This document shows positions 43,971-52,655 of a stretch of DNA of 64,000 nt, piece by piece. A program made the position numbers and the translations under genes. The notes below the pieces were generated by a model. It had not been told where the DNA came from. It saw only the letters and a list, made by a program, of their open reading frames with translations, and made no database searches. The DNA lies in contig CBDETA010000001.1 of assembly GCA_965242785.1 (NCBI GenBank), positions 372,001 to 436,000 of the forward strand, given 5' to 3'. Each line of letters starts with the position of its first letter. Position 1 is the stretch's first letter. Origin of the DNA: Maricaulis sp965242785. GTDB lineage: Bacteria > Pseudomonadota > Alphaproteobacteria > Caulobacterales > Maricaulaceae.

Positions 43971-45094
43971 TGCAGGATGTCTCCCGGGCGATGGCGGCCT
44001 GGTGGCGCGGTATCGACCGGACCCTCCTGCTCATCGTCCTCGCTCTCATCGCGATCGGACTGGTGCTGTCGATGGCAGCCAGCCCGGCCATGGCCGACAG
44101 GCTGAACATCGATGATCCGTTCTACTTCCTCTATCGCCAGAGCGTGTTTGCCGGCGTCGGTCTGGTCGGTATGCTGGGCGTCTCCGCGCTCAGCCCCAAA
44201 GGCGCGCGCCGGCTGGCCGTGCTGGCCATGCTGGGCTCGCTCTTCCTGATGATGCTGCTGCCCTTCATCGGCTATGAGGTGAAGGGGGCGACGCGCTGGA
44301 TCCGCCTCGGCTCCTTCGGCCTGCAACCGTCCGAATTCCTCAAGCCGGCCCTGATCGTCACGGCGGCCTGGCTGTTCGCCGAGGAACAACGCGGCGCCCC
44401 GATCCCGGGCCGGATCATCGCCTTCCTGCTCTACGGGGCCTCGATCGCCCTGTTGATGATCCAGCCCGACTTCGGCCAGTCGGTGCTTTTGACCCTGTGC
44501 TTTGGCGGTGTCTTCTTTGCCTCGGGCCTGTCCTGGATCTGGGTGGCGGTGCTGGGCGGGCTGGCCGTGTCCGGCTCGACGCTGGCCTATTTCACCTTCC
44601 CGCACGTTGCCAGCCGGGTGCAGCGTTTCATTGATCCGGAGAGCGGTGACACCTACCAGATCGACCGCGCCATGGAGGCTATCTCCTCGGGCGGCATTGC
44701 CGGCACCGGACCGGGGGAGGGCGAGGTGAAGAACTTCCTGCCCGACGCCCATACCGATTTCATCTTCGCCGTTGCCGCCGAGGAATTCGGCCTGATGGCC
44801 TCGCTCGCCATCATCGGTCTCTTTGCCATCCTGGTCGCGCGCGCCTGGACCCAGGCCATGCGGCTGCAGGACAGTTTCTCCCAGCTGGCCGTGACCGGTC
44901 TGGCGCTGCAATTTGCACTGCAATCGCTGGTCAACATCGGTGTGAACTTGAACCTCATCCCGCCCAAGGGCATGACATTGCCCTTCGTGTCCTACGGAGG
45001 GTCCTCCATGCTTGCGCTCGCCTTCGCTGCCGGCCTGCTTCTGGCCTTCACGCGCCGTCGCCCCGGCGCCTATGCCCTGCGGCATGTCGCATGA
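43970..45094 (+). CDS. ftsW: Septal lipid II polymerase FtsW (SEDS family)
   Basis: The 374-residue SEDS glycosyltransferase has about ten TM helices with GATRWIRLGSFGLQPSEFLKPAL, QPDFGQSV and GTGPGEGEVKNFLPDAHTDFIFAVAAEEFG, the family catalytic and lipid II loops, and the end LPFVSYGGSSMLA. It polymerises septal glycan with FtsI. ATG 43970 was chosen (TGATG junction with murD); GTG 43967 directly precedes it in frame. Confidence 0.96.
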   Translation: MQDVSRAMAAWWRGIDRTLLLIVLALIAIGLVLSMAASPAMADRLNIDDPFYFLYRQSVFAGVGLVGMLGVSALSPKGARRLAVLAMLGSLFLMMLLPFIGYEVKGATRWIRLGSFGLQPSEFLKPALIVTAAWLFAEEQRGAPIPGRIIAFLLYGASIALLMIQPDFGQSVLLTLCFGGVFFASGLSWIWVAVLGGLAVSGSTLAYFTFPHVASRVQRFIDPESGDTYQIDRAMEAISSGGIAGTGPGEGEVKNFLPDAHTDFIFAVAAEEFGLMASLAIIGLFAILVARAWTQAMRLQDSFSQLAVTGLALQFALQSLVNIGVNLNLIPPKGMTLPFVSYGGSSMLALAFAAGLLLAFTRRRPGAYALRHVA

Positions 45095-46197
45095 CGCCGC
45101 GCCGCTGCCTGATCGCCGCCGGGGGCACCGGCGGACACATGTTTCCTGCGCGCGCCGCCGCCGAGGCCCTGATCGCGCGCGGCTGGCAGGTGCGCCTGGT
45201 CACCGATGCGCGCGGACTGAAGCATGCGGCGGATTTTCCGGCCGTGGCCGTGGATGAGATCCACGCCGCCAGCCCGTCGACGAAAAACCCGCTGAAACTG
45301 GCGAAAGCCGCGATCGAGCTGACCCAGGGCTTTGCCCAGACCCGGGCGATCGCCAAGCGGTGGAAGCCCGATGTGGTCGCGGGCTTTGGCGGTTATCCCG
45401 CCTTTCCGGCCCTCGCCGTGGCGCAGTCCCTGCGCATCCCCTTTGCGATCCACGAACAGAATGCCGTGCTGGGGCGGGTCAACCGGGTGTTCGCGGCCAG
45501 GGCCGGATTCGTGGCCTCCGGCTTCGAGCGTCTCGACCGCCTGCCCGAGAAGGCCCGCAAGCGCCACATCCTGACCGGCAATCCCCTGCGCAGCCCGATC
45601 ATCGCGGCGCGCAAGGCCGGCTATCCGGCGCTGGAGGCGGATGGACGGATCAATCTGCTCGTGCTCGGCGGATCGCTGGGCGCGCGCATCCTGTCGGAGA
45701 CCGTGCCCCAGGCGGTGGCAAAACTCCCGGAAATGCTGCGATCTCGCCTTGATGTCGTCCAACAGACCCGTGAGGAATCCCTCCCCATGGCCCGCGAGAC
45801 CTATCAAGCTGCCGGCGTCCACGCGACGTGCGAGCCTTTCTTCGACGATGTCGGAGCGCTCTATGCCGCCAGCCATCTGGTGATCGGCCGCGCCGGGGCG
45901 TCGACCGTGTCGGAAGTGGCCGGGGTCGGCCGTCCGGCGATCTTCTGCCCGCTGGGCATTGCCGCGGACGACCACCAGACCGCCAATGTCGACGGCCTGG
46001 TCAATGCGCTCGCCGCCGACCGGGTCGCCGAGGCCGACTTCACCGTCGACGCGCTCGCCCAACTGCTCGAAACCCGCCTGTCCAACCCCCAAGACCTTGC
46101 CGAACGCGCCGCTGCCGCGCGTTCGCTGGGCCGTCCGGATGCCGCCGATGCGCTGGCCCGCTCCGTCGACGGCCTGGTCACCGGAGCCCTCGAATGA
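45091..46197 (+). CDS. murG: Lipid II synthase MurG (GlcNAc transferase)
   Basis: The 368-residue GT28 protein has the N-terminal IAAGGTGGHMFPARAAAEAL, GFGGYPAFPALAVAQ, and HEQNAVLGRVNRVFA, then the UDP-GlcNAc domain VLGGSLGARILSE and IGRAGASTVSEVAGVGRPAIFCPL. It transfers GlcNAc to lipid I at the inner face of the membrane. It is coupled to ftsW (ATGA) and murC (ATGA). Confidence 0.96.
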   Translation: MTPRRCLIAAGGTGGHMFPARAAAEALIARGWQVRLVTDARGLKHAADFPAVAVDEIHAASPSTKNPLKLAKAAIELTQGFAQTRAIAKRWKPDVVAGFGGYPAFPALAVAQSLRIPFAIHEQNAVLGRVNRVFAARAGFVASGFERLDRLPEKARKRHILTGNPLRSPIIAARKAGYPALEADGRINLLVLGGSLGARILSETVPQAVAKLPEMLRSRLDVVQQTREESLPMARETYQAAGVHATCEPFFDDVGALYAASHLVIGRAGASTVSEVAGVGRPAIFCPLGIAADDHQTANVDGLVNALAADRVAEADFTVDALAQLLETRLSNPQDLAERAAAARSLGRPDAADALARSVDGLVTGALE

Positions 46198-47603
46198 AGT
46201 TTTCAGCCCTGCCTTTCCCGGTCGGACCGGTCCATTTCGTCGGTATCGGCGGCATTGGCATGAGTGGCATTGCCGAAGTGATGCTGAACCTGGGCTATCA
46301 GGTCCAGGGCTCGGACATCCGCGCCAATCCGAATGTGGAACGCCTGGAAGGCCTGGGCGCAAAGATCGCCATCGGTCATGCCGCCGAGAATGTCGAGGGC
46401 GCCGGTGCGATCGTCGTCTCCTCGGCGATCAAGCCGAACAATCCCGAACTGGTCGCCGCGCGTTCCAAGAAGATCCCGGTGGTGCGCCGGGCGGAAATGC
46501 TGGCCGAGCTGATGCGTTTGAAGTTCGCCGTCGCCGTCGGCGGCACGCACGGCAAGACCACGACAACCTCGCTGGTCTCGGTGCTGATGGACGCCGCCGG
46601 CGTCGACCCGACCGTGATCAATGGCGGCATCATCTCGGCCTATGGCTCGAACGCGAAAGTGGGTCTGGGCGACTGGATGGCCGTCGAGGCGGATGAAAGC
46701 GACGGCTCCTTCCTGAAACTGCGCTCCACCGTGGCCATCGTCACCAATATCGACCCGGAGCACATGGAGCATTACGGCGATTTCGACACGCTGCGGAAAG
46801 CCTTCGTACAATTCGTCGAGAACCTGCCGTTTTACGGGTTTGCCGTCCTGTGTACGGATCATCCGGAAGTCCAGTCGCTGGCCAGCCGGATCGAGGATCG
46901 CCGGGTGATCACCTATGGTGCCAATCCCCAGGCCGATGCGCGCCTGTCCAACGTGCGCATGGAACCGTCCGGTACGACCTTTGATGTCACCTTCCGCCTG
47001 CGCGGCCAGAAGCCGGAAAGCTGGACCGACATCGTCCTGCCGATGATGGGCGAGCACAATGTGCTCAATGCCGTTGCCGCCCTGGCCACCGCCCGCGAAC
47101 TGGGCCTCACCGAGCATGCCGCCAAGAAAGCGCTGGCCGGCTTTGGCGGCGTGAAGCGCCGCTTCACCAAGACCGGCGAGTGGAGGGGCGCCGTCATCAT
47201 CGATGATTACGGCCACCACCCGGTGGAGATCGCGGCCGTGCTGAAAGCCGCCCGCCAGGCCTCGACCGGCAAGGTGATCGCGGTGATGCAGCCGCACCGC
47301 TACTCCCGCCTGCATGATCTGTTCGAGGATTTCTCGACCTGTTTCAACGACGCCGACAGCGTGCTGGTCGCCCCGGTCTACACCGCCGGCGAAGACCCGA
47401 TCGAAGGCGCCGACCGCGACCACCTGGTCGCCAGCCTGACCGCCCACGGCCACCGCGATGCCGGTCCGGTGTCACGCTCGTCCGTGGCCACGGAAGTGGC
47501 CAAGCGGGCCGAGGCCGGGGATGTGGTGGTCTGCCTGGGTGCCGGGGATATCACGCAGTGGGCCTATGCGCTGCCGGGTGAGCTTGCGGAGCTGCAGGAT
47601 TGA
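46194..47603 (+). CDS. murC: UDP-MurNAc:L-alanine ligase MurC
   Basis: The 469-residue ligase starts with FSALPFPVGPVHFVGIGGIGMSGIAEVM, then the P-loop VGGTHGKTTTTSLV, EADESDGSFLKL and IDDYGHHPVEI. It adds L-alanine to UDP-MurNAc, the first peptide step. ATG 46194 overlaps the murG stop. The end of this gene is followed by the first copy of the MITE-like repeat rather than directly by murB. Confidence 0.96.
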   Translation: MKFSALPFPVGPVHFVGIGGIGMSGIAEVMLNLGYQVQGSDIRANPNVERLEGLGAKIAIGHAAENVEGAGAIVVSSAIKPNNPELVAARSKKIPVVRRAEMLAELMRLKFAVAVGGTHGKTTTTSLVSVLMDAAGVDPTVINGGIISAYGSNAKVGLGDWMAVEADESDGSFLKLRSTVAIVTNIDPEHMEHYGDFDTLRKAFVQFVENLPFYGFAVLCTDHPEVQSLASRIEDRRVITYGANPQADARLSNVRMEPSGTTFDVTFRLRGQKPESWTDIVLPMMGEHNVLNAVAALATARELGLTEHAAKKALAGFGGVKRRFTKTGEWRGAVIIDDYGHHPVEIAAVLKAARQASTGKVIAVMQPHRYSRLHDLFEDFSTCFNDADSVLVAPVYTAGEDPIEGADRDHLVASLTAHGHRDAGPVSRSSVATEVAKRAEAGDVVVCLGAGDITQWAYALPGELAELQD

Positions 47604-47622
47604 GCGGGTTTGGCTCAGCAAT

Positions 47623-47915
47623 CATCCTTCCCCTTGATGGGGACGGAGGCGCCAAAGGGCAGTCCGCGGGACTGTCCGACGCTTTGACGGGCTCGCCGCG
47701 CAGCGGCGAGACGGAAGGGGTGAAAGCGCGAAGCGCTTCGAAACACGGTGCTGATCTGGTCAGTCACCTCGCCCCCACCCGCTCCACCGCGAAGCCTGTC
47801 CTCGGGTTGGCCTGCGGCCAAGCCCGGGGGCGGTCCCGTTCGTTGCTCGCCCTTGTCCCCCGGACAAGGACGCCCGATTCGCGGAACACACCTCACCCCA
47901 TCAAGGGCGAGGATG
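47623..47915 (+). repeat. MITE-like structured repeat, copy 1 (murC-murB gap)
   Basis: This block fills the 322-bp gap between murC and murB. It starts CATCCTTCCCCTTGATGGGG and ends CCCCATCAAGGGCGAGGATG, so the ends are imperfect inverted repeats. Internal stems are CAGTCC-gcg-GGACTG and TCGCCG-cgcag-CGGCGA, then the shared GGAAGGGGTGAAAGCGCG and the palindrome GAAGCGCTTC. Compared with copy 2 (58138-58339) it carries about 90 extra bases near 47796-47890. No gene was seen inside. Confidence 0.85.
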
Positions 47916-47925
47916 GGAGCGTGTG

Positions 47926-48846
47926 ATGTCGGTCCTGGCCCAACTCCCCCCCGTCCGCGGCAAATACATCGAATCCGCGCCTCTAAAGGACATCACCTGG
48001 TTGCGTGTGGGTGGGCCGGCGGATGTGCTTTTCATCCCGGCGGACGAGGCGGACCTGGCGCGGTTCCTGGCGGAGACGCCGGACGAGATTCCGGTCCACG
48101 TGCTGGGTGCCGGGTCGAACACGCTGGTGCGTGATGGCGGGGTGCCGGGCGTGGTGATCCGGCTGGGGCCGGGCTTTGCGAAGACACAGGTGCTGGAGGG
48201 CAACCGGCTGCGGGCCGGGGCCGGGGCGCTGGACAAGATGGTCGCCAAGGCGGCCGCGAAGGCGGGGCTTGCCGGACTGGAATATCTGGTCGGCGTGCCG
48301 GGCACGATCGGCGGGGCGCTGCGCATGAATGCCGGCTGCTATGACCAGGAAACCTCGGACGTGATCGTTGAGGCCATCGCGCTGGATCGTTCGGGCCGGC
48401 GCATCATCGCGACCCCGCAAGAGCTGGCCTACTCCTATCGTCATTGCGCGGCACCGGAGGACTGGATCTTCACCGAGGCGGTCTTCCAGGGCACGCCGGA
48501 TGACCCCGCCGCGATCACGCAGCGCATGGATGCCATCACCGCGCGGCGCGAGACGACGCAGCCGATCCGCGAGAAGACCTCCGGCTCGACCTTTGCCAAT
48601 CCCGACCCGCCGGGAACGCCGAACCAGCGCAAGTCCTGGGAGCTGATCGACAGTGTCGGCGGCCGCGGCTACAGGGTCGGCGGGGCCTATTTTTCCGAGC
48701 AGCACTGTAATTTCCTGATCAATGACGGCACGGCACGGGCTGCGGATCTGGAGCAAGTGGGCGAAGATGTGCGGGCGCGGGTTCGCGAGAAGCACGCAAT
48801 TGACCTGCGCTGGGAAGTGCGGCGCATCGGTAGAGCGGAGGAATAG
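47926..48846 (+). CDS. murB: UDP-N-acetylenolpyruvoylglucosamine reductase MurB
   Basis: The 306-residue FAD enzyme reduces enolpyruvyl-UDP-GlcNAc to UDP-MurNAc. It has WLRVGGPADVLF, VLGAGSNTLVRDGG (FAD site), EYLVGVPGTIGGALRMNAG, YRHCAAP, and GSTFANPDPPG with the catalytic Ser, ending in the type I pattern. ATG 47926 follows GGGAG (47915-47919), which touches the end of the MITE-like repeat; an in-frame GTG at 47923 is less likely. The unrecognised gene follows after 2 bp. Confidence 0.96.
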   Translation: MSVLAQLPPVRGKYIESAPLKDITWLRVGGPADVLFIPADEADLARFLAETPDEIPVHVLGAGSNTLVRDGGVPGVVIRLGPGFAKTQVLEGNRLRAGAGALDKMVAKAAAKAGLAGLEYLVGVPGTIGGALRMNAGCYDQETSDVIVEAIALDRSGRRIIATPQELAYSYRHCAAPEDWIFTEAVFQGTPDDPAAITQRMDAITARRETTQPIREKTSGSTFANPDPPGTPNQRKSWELIDSVGGRGYRVGGAYFSEQHCNFLINDGTARAADLEQVGEDVRARVREKHAIDLRWEVRRIGRAEE

Positions 48847-48848
48847 GC

Positions 48849-49433
48849 ATGTCGGACGCATTCAAGGCGATGATCACGCGGGTGCGTGACGACTATGTCC
48901 GCGGCTATGCGGCCTGGCTGGCCGAGCAGATCAAGGCGCACCCGAACGGATCCGGCGAGCACCTGTATGAAATCCAGGGGCAGACGAATTTTGCGCGCAA
49001 GCTGGCACGCGTCGATTTCGCCTTGAGCGATGGTGACAATGCCCAGCGGCTCACCTTCGCCTCCAAGCGGCTGGTGGGTTTCGCGCCGACCGAAGGCGAG
49101 GTGGACAGGTTGATGGTGCGGCTGAGCCCCTTTCGCTGGGAAGACGCGGTGGTGGAGATCCCCGGGGCGATCTGGGACATCGCGAAGACAACAAACTGGT
49201 TCAACAAATGGTTCGGTTTTGTCGGCCCGACGCCGGCCGTGTCGCCGCGGGGACGCCCTGGCGAGCACATCCATATTTGTGCGTGGACCGAGCCGGGCCA
49301 GTTGCGGATCGATTTCGGGTCGGCTCCGGTTCTGGCCGTTCTGGAATTGATCGCGCTGGCCAAGGAATGTGGCGCGCAGTCGGTGGAAATCCGCGATGTC
49401 AGCTTCGTGCCGCCATCGGGTGAGGGGCAATAG
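48849..49433 (+). CDS. Unrecognised protein in the dcw cluster between murB and ddlB
   Basis: The 194-residue product has no signal peptide or TM segment and is mixed alpha/beta (charged helix MITRVRDDYVRGYAAWLAEQ at the start; FGSAPVLAVLELIALAKECGA near the end). I recognise no family. It begins 2 bp after murB and ends 8 bp before ddlB, in the same direction with typical codon use, so it is almost surely co-transcribed with cell wall genes. Its place suggests, but does not show, a role in peptidoglycan synthesis or division. The ATG is preceded by AGAGCGGAGGAA, a strong ribosome site. Confidence 0.85.
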   Translation: MSDAFKAMITRVRDDYVRGYAAWLAEQIKAHPNGSGEHLYEIQGQTNFARKLARVDFALSDGDNAQRLTFASKRLVGFAPTEGEVDRLMVRLSPFRWEDAVVEIPGAIWDIAKTTNWFNKWFGFVGPTPAVSPRGRPGEHIHICAWTEPGQLRIDFGSAPVLAVLELIALAKECGAQSVEIRDVSFVPPSGEGQ

Positions 49434-49441
49434 GTCAGCGG

Positions 49442-50356
49442 ATGAGCAAGCGTATTGCAGTGCTTCTGGGCGGTCTGTCGCCTGAACGCGATGTCTCCCT
49501 GGTATCGGGCCGGGCCTGTGCCAAGGGACTGCGCGAGAAGGGGCATGAGGTCATCGAGATCGATGCCGGCCGTGATCTCTACAACCAGCTGGTCGAGGCC
49601 GATCCGGACATCGTTTTCAACGCGCTGCACGGCGAGTGGGGCGAGGACGGGCTGGTCCAGGGCGTGCTGGAGCATTTCGGCAAGCCCTACACGCATTCCG
49701 GCGTGCTGGCCTCGGCGCTGGCCATGAACAAGCATGTCGCCAAGTCGATCCTTCGCGAGGCGGGCATTCCCTGTCCGGAGGGTCTGATCGCCAACCGTTT
49801 CGAGGCGGCCAAGGTACATGCGATGGATCCGCCCTATGTGGCCAAGCCGAACGACCAGGGCTCGTCCGTGGGCGTGCACATCGTGCTGGAAGGGGCCAAC
49901 CGGCCGCCGGCCGAGCTGGGCTCCACGGCCTGGGCGCTGGGCGATGAAGTGCTGATCGAGCGCTACATTCCCGGTCGAGAGCTGACCGTGGCGGTGATGG
50001 AAGACCGTCCGCTGTGTGTCACCGAGATCGTGCCGAAGACGACTTTCTACGATTACGAGGCGAAATACGCGGCCGGCGGATCCGATCATATTTTACCGGC
50101 GCAGATTCCCGCCGACATAGAAAAACTGGCCATGGAACTCGCCGTAAAGGCGCACCAGGCCTTGGGATGCCGGGGGCTGACGCGGTCTGACTTCCGCTAT
50201 GATTCGGCCGCCTCTACACCGTTATGGTTACTCGAAATTAACACCCAACCGGGCATGACTCCGACATCACTGGCGCCGGAACAGGCGCAGTACTGCGGGA
50301 TCAGCTTTGCTGACCTCGTGGATTGGATGGCGGAGAATGCGTCGTGTCGAAGGTGA
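49442..50356 (+). CDS. ddlB: D-alanine--D-alanine ligase
   Basis: The 304-residue ATP-grasp ligase has VLLGGLSPERDVSLVSG at the start, ALHGEWGEDG, PYTHSGVLASALAMNK, VAKPNDQGSSVGV and LEINTQPGMTPTSL, the Ddl motifs. It makes the D-Ala-D-Ala used by MurF. The last 120 bp are AT-richer than the rest and may hide the ftsQ promoter. The stop lies inside the ftsQ start region. Confidence 0.96.
   Translation: MSKRIAVLLGGLSPERDVSLVSGRACAKGLREKGHEVIEIDAGRDLYNQLVEADPDIVFNALHGEWGEDGLVQGVLEHFGKPYTHSGVLASALAMNKHVAKSILREAGIPCPEGLIANRFEAAKVHAMDPPYVAKPNDQGSSVGVHIVLEGANRPPAELGSTAWALGDEVLIERYIPGRELTVAVMEDRPLCVTEIVPKTTFYDYEAKYAAGGSDHILPAQIPADIEKLAMELAVKAHQALGCRGLTRSDFRYDSAASTPLWLLEINTQPGMTPTSLAPEQAQYCGISFADLVDWMAENASCRR
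50228..50242 (+). promoter_or_regulatory. Possible CtrA-type site inside ddlB, upstream of ftsQ
   Basis: TTAC (50228-50231) and TTAAC (50238-50242) with a 6-bp spacing resemble TTAA-N7-TTAAC with one substitution and one spacer base missing. The site is about 100 bp before ftsQ, where Caulobacter has its CtrA-controlled ftsQA promoter. The match is imperfect. Confidence 0.3.
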
Positions 50357-51255
50357 GGCGCGGCGGGTCGCGTAAAGCGCCCCGACGCAAGTCCCAACCC
50401 CGATCCGCCGCGGTGTCCGCACCGCGGCGTTTGCGTAACTGGGCCGAGGCCCAGGTCCGGGGTGTCAGATACCGTATGGCGAATGCCGCCCGGCTGGGTG
50501 GCGGGCTCGTTCTGGGTCTCGCGGCCGTGTGCGTGGGCGGTCTCGCCCTGTTCGGCCAGCTCGATGACGTCACCCTGGAAGTCCGCGACATGGCCCATCA
50601 TCGTCTCGCCGAGGCCGGCTTTGCCGTGCGTGCTGTCGATGTGACCGGTGCCTGGGGCGAGGAGGCGCGGACGATCATCCAGGCCACCCAATTGCGCCGC
50701 GGCGAGCCGATCTTTGCCGTCGACCCGGATCAGGTCCGGGCCCGCGTCGAAGCCCTGCCGGGCGTGCGCACCGCCCGGGTGGCGCGCCTGCTGCCGAACC
50801 GTGTCGCCGTCGTCGTGGAGACCCGCGAAGCCTATGCGCTCTGGCAGGTGGAAGGCAGCCTGCACATTATCGATCGCCACGGCGTCATCCTGGCCGATGC
50901 CGACCCGATGGACCCGCCGGCCCTGCCGCTGGTGGTGGCCGATGGCGCCAATGAGGCTGTGGTCGAGATTGTCGAGGCGCTGGATCATTATCCGCTGGTC
51001 GGCCAGCGCGTGGTCGGTGCCGTGCGCGTGGGCGGGCGGCGCTGGAATCTGCGACTGGATTCAGGGGCCGATGTGAAATTGCCGGAAGGTGATGTCGTGG
51101 CCTCGATCGCCATCCTGGCGCGTTTGCAGGCCGAGCGCGGTGTGCTGCGCCTGGCGGCGGAAAGTTTTGATCTGCGAGGGTCGGATGGTGACCTGATCGT
51201 GCGCGCCCTGCCGGACCGGGCAGCGGCGGCAGGACTGCGGGAGCGTGAAGCGTGA
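50344..51255 (+). CDS. ftsQ: Cell-division protein FtsQ
   Basis: The 303-residue protein has a long basic cytoplasmic tail, a TM helix at about residues 53-72 (GGGLVLGLAAVCVGGLALFG), a POTRA domain (about 95-160; VDVTGAWGEEARTIIQATQLRRGEPIF then VRTARVARLLPNRVAVVVETREAYALW), and the FtsQ beta domain. GTG 50344 has GGAG 12 bp upstream and overlaps ddlB by 13 bp; ATG 50323 is the alternative. It bridges FtsLB to the ring. The stop overlaps ftsA (GTGA). Confidence 0.93.
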   Translation: MSKVRRGGSRKAPRRKSQPRSAAVSAPRRLRNWAEAQVRGVRYRMANAARLGGGLVLGLAAVCVGGLALFGQLDDVTLEVRDMAHHRLAEAGFAVRAVDVTGAWGEEARTIIQATQLRRGEPIFAVDPDQVRARVEALPGVRTARVARLLPNRVAVVVETREAYALWQVEGSLHIIDRHGVILADADPMDPPALPLVVADGANEAVVEIVEALDHYPLVGQRVVGAVRVGGRRWNLRLDSGADVKLPEGDVVASIAILARLQAERGVLRLAAESFDLRGSDGDLIVRALPDRAAAAGLREREA

Positions 51256-52583
51256 GTGTGTTTGATTTTCTGCGTCCGCGCCGGTCGAGCAGTGTGACCG
51301 GCTCCAAGGCCCAGGGCGGTGTGTGTGCTGCACTGGATGTCGGTTCGTCGAAAGTTGCCTGTTTCATTGCCAAAACCGATCAGACGATTTCCGGCCCGCG
51401 TCCGCGCGTGGTCGGCGTGGGCCACCAATCCTCGCGCGGGGTTCGCGCCGGGGCCGTGGTCGACATGGACAGTGCCGCCGATGCCATCCGTACCGCGGTG
51501 GAACAGGCCGAGCGCATGGCCGGCCTGGCGGTCAATTCTGTCACCGTCACCCTGTCTGCCGGCCAGCCCACCTCGACCCGCCTGGCAGCCGAGATCGACC
51601 TGCCGCAGCGCGAGGTCACCGAACGCGAACTGCGCCGCCTCCTGAATGGTGCACTGGCCGAGTTCGACGCCGAGGATCGTGTCGTGCTGCATGCCATCCC
51701 GCTGTCCTGGTCGGTCGATGACCATCGCGGCATCCGGGATCCGCGCGGCATGTTCGGCCGCACGCTGGGCGTGGAAGTCCACGTCATCACGGCGACGACC
51801 GGTCCGCTGCGCAATCTTCTGACCTGTGTCGAGCGCTGCCATTTCGATCTCAAGGGCGTGGTCGCCACCCCCTATGCCTCCGGCCTGTCGGCGCTCGCCG
51901 ATGACGAGGTGCAGCTGGGCGCGACCCTCATCGACATGGGGGCCGGGGCAACCACGGCGGCCGTGTTCGCCGAAGGCGCACTCCTGCACATCGATGCCGT
52001 GCCGGTGGGCGGATCCCATGTCACCTCCGACGTGGCGCGGGGGCTCTCGACACCGCTGGCTGCGGCGGAACGGCTGAAGACGCTGTACGGCTCTGCGCTG
52101 GACAGTCCGGAGGATGATCAGCAGATGATCGAAGTGCCCTCCGTGTCCGGCGATGGCAGCGCCCACTATGACAGCGCCCCGCGCTCGCTGCTGAATTCGA
52201 TCATCCGGCCCCGCCTGGAAGAGACCTTTGAACTGATCCGCGACCGGCTCGATGCCGCCGGCGTGGAAAAAAGCTCCGGCCGCCGGCTGGTGCTGACCGG
52301 TGGCGGGGCACAATTGCCCGGCGCCGCTGAGCTGGCCTCGCGTGTGTTCGGCAAGCAGGTTCGCATCGCCGGACCGTCCGGCGTGACCGGCCTGGGCGAT
52401 GCCGTGTCCGGTCCGGCTTTCTCGGCGGTCGCCGGGATCGTGCGCCGGGAAACCCGTGGCGCGGCCGAGGCCATTGCCGGCCCGCCGCGTCTGGGCGGTT
52501 TCTCGGCCAGCGCCCGGCGCACCCGCCAGGAACCGCAGAGCGGGCCCGGCGCGATGTGGCGCTGGTTCGCGGAGAGTTTCTGA
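51252..52583 (+). CDS. ftsA: Cell-division protein FtsA (actin-like)
   Basis: The 443-residue actin-family ATPase has CAALDVGSSKVACFIAK (phosphate 1 loop), the SHS2 1C domain, LIDMGAGATTAAVF (phosphate 2) and RLVLTGGGAQLPGA. The C-terminal tail ends GAMWRWFAESF, the amphipathic membrane-targeting helix. It anchors FtsZ to the membrane. The start is GTG 51252, coupled to ftsQ. Confidence 0.96.
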   Translation: MSVFDFLRPRRSSSVTGSKAQGGVCAALDVGSSKVACFIAKTDQTISGPRPRVVGVGHQSSRGVRAGAVVDMDSAADAIRTAVEQAERMAGLAVNSVTVTLSAGQPTSTRLAAEIDLPQREVTERELRRLLNGALAEFDAEDRVVLHAIPLSWSVDDHRGIRDPRGMFGRTLGVEVHVITATTGPLRNLLTCVERCHFDLKGVVATPYASGLSALADDEVQLGATLIDMGAGATTAAVFAEGALLHIDAVPVGGSHVTSDVARGLSTPLAAAERLKTLYGSALDSPEDDQQMIEVPSVSGDGSAHYDSAPRSLLNSIIRPRLEETFELIRDRLDAAGVEKSSGRRLVLTGGGAQLPGAAELASRVFGKQVRIAGPSGVTGLGDAVSGPAFSAVAGIVRRETRGAAEAIAGPPRLGGFSASARRTRQEPQSGPGAMWRWFAESF

Positions 52584-52640
52584 TCCCGCTCTCGGACCGC
52601 TGTAGCGGGTGAACCGGGTCTTGCTGAATATCCGATGAGT

Positions 52641-52655
52641 TTAACGCCTGATTAA
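52641..52655 (+). promoter_or_regulatory. CtrA-type box in the ftsZ leader
   Basis: TTAA-CGCCTGA-TTAA (52641-52655) fits the CtrA half-site spacing TTAA-N7-TTAA exactly; the expected final C is G. A further TTAACC half-site is at 52690-52695 and a GANTC methylation site (GAATC) at 52681-52685. In Caulobacter ftsZ is repressed by CtrA and its promoter has CcrM sites. Confidence 0.65.

Noticed and set aside
47604..47922. A + strand reading frame through the first MITE-like repeat that could encode about 100 residues
   Set aside because: A similar frame crosses the second copy, but it is the translated repeat; stems covary at both arms, which suits structure rather than protein.
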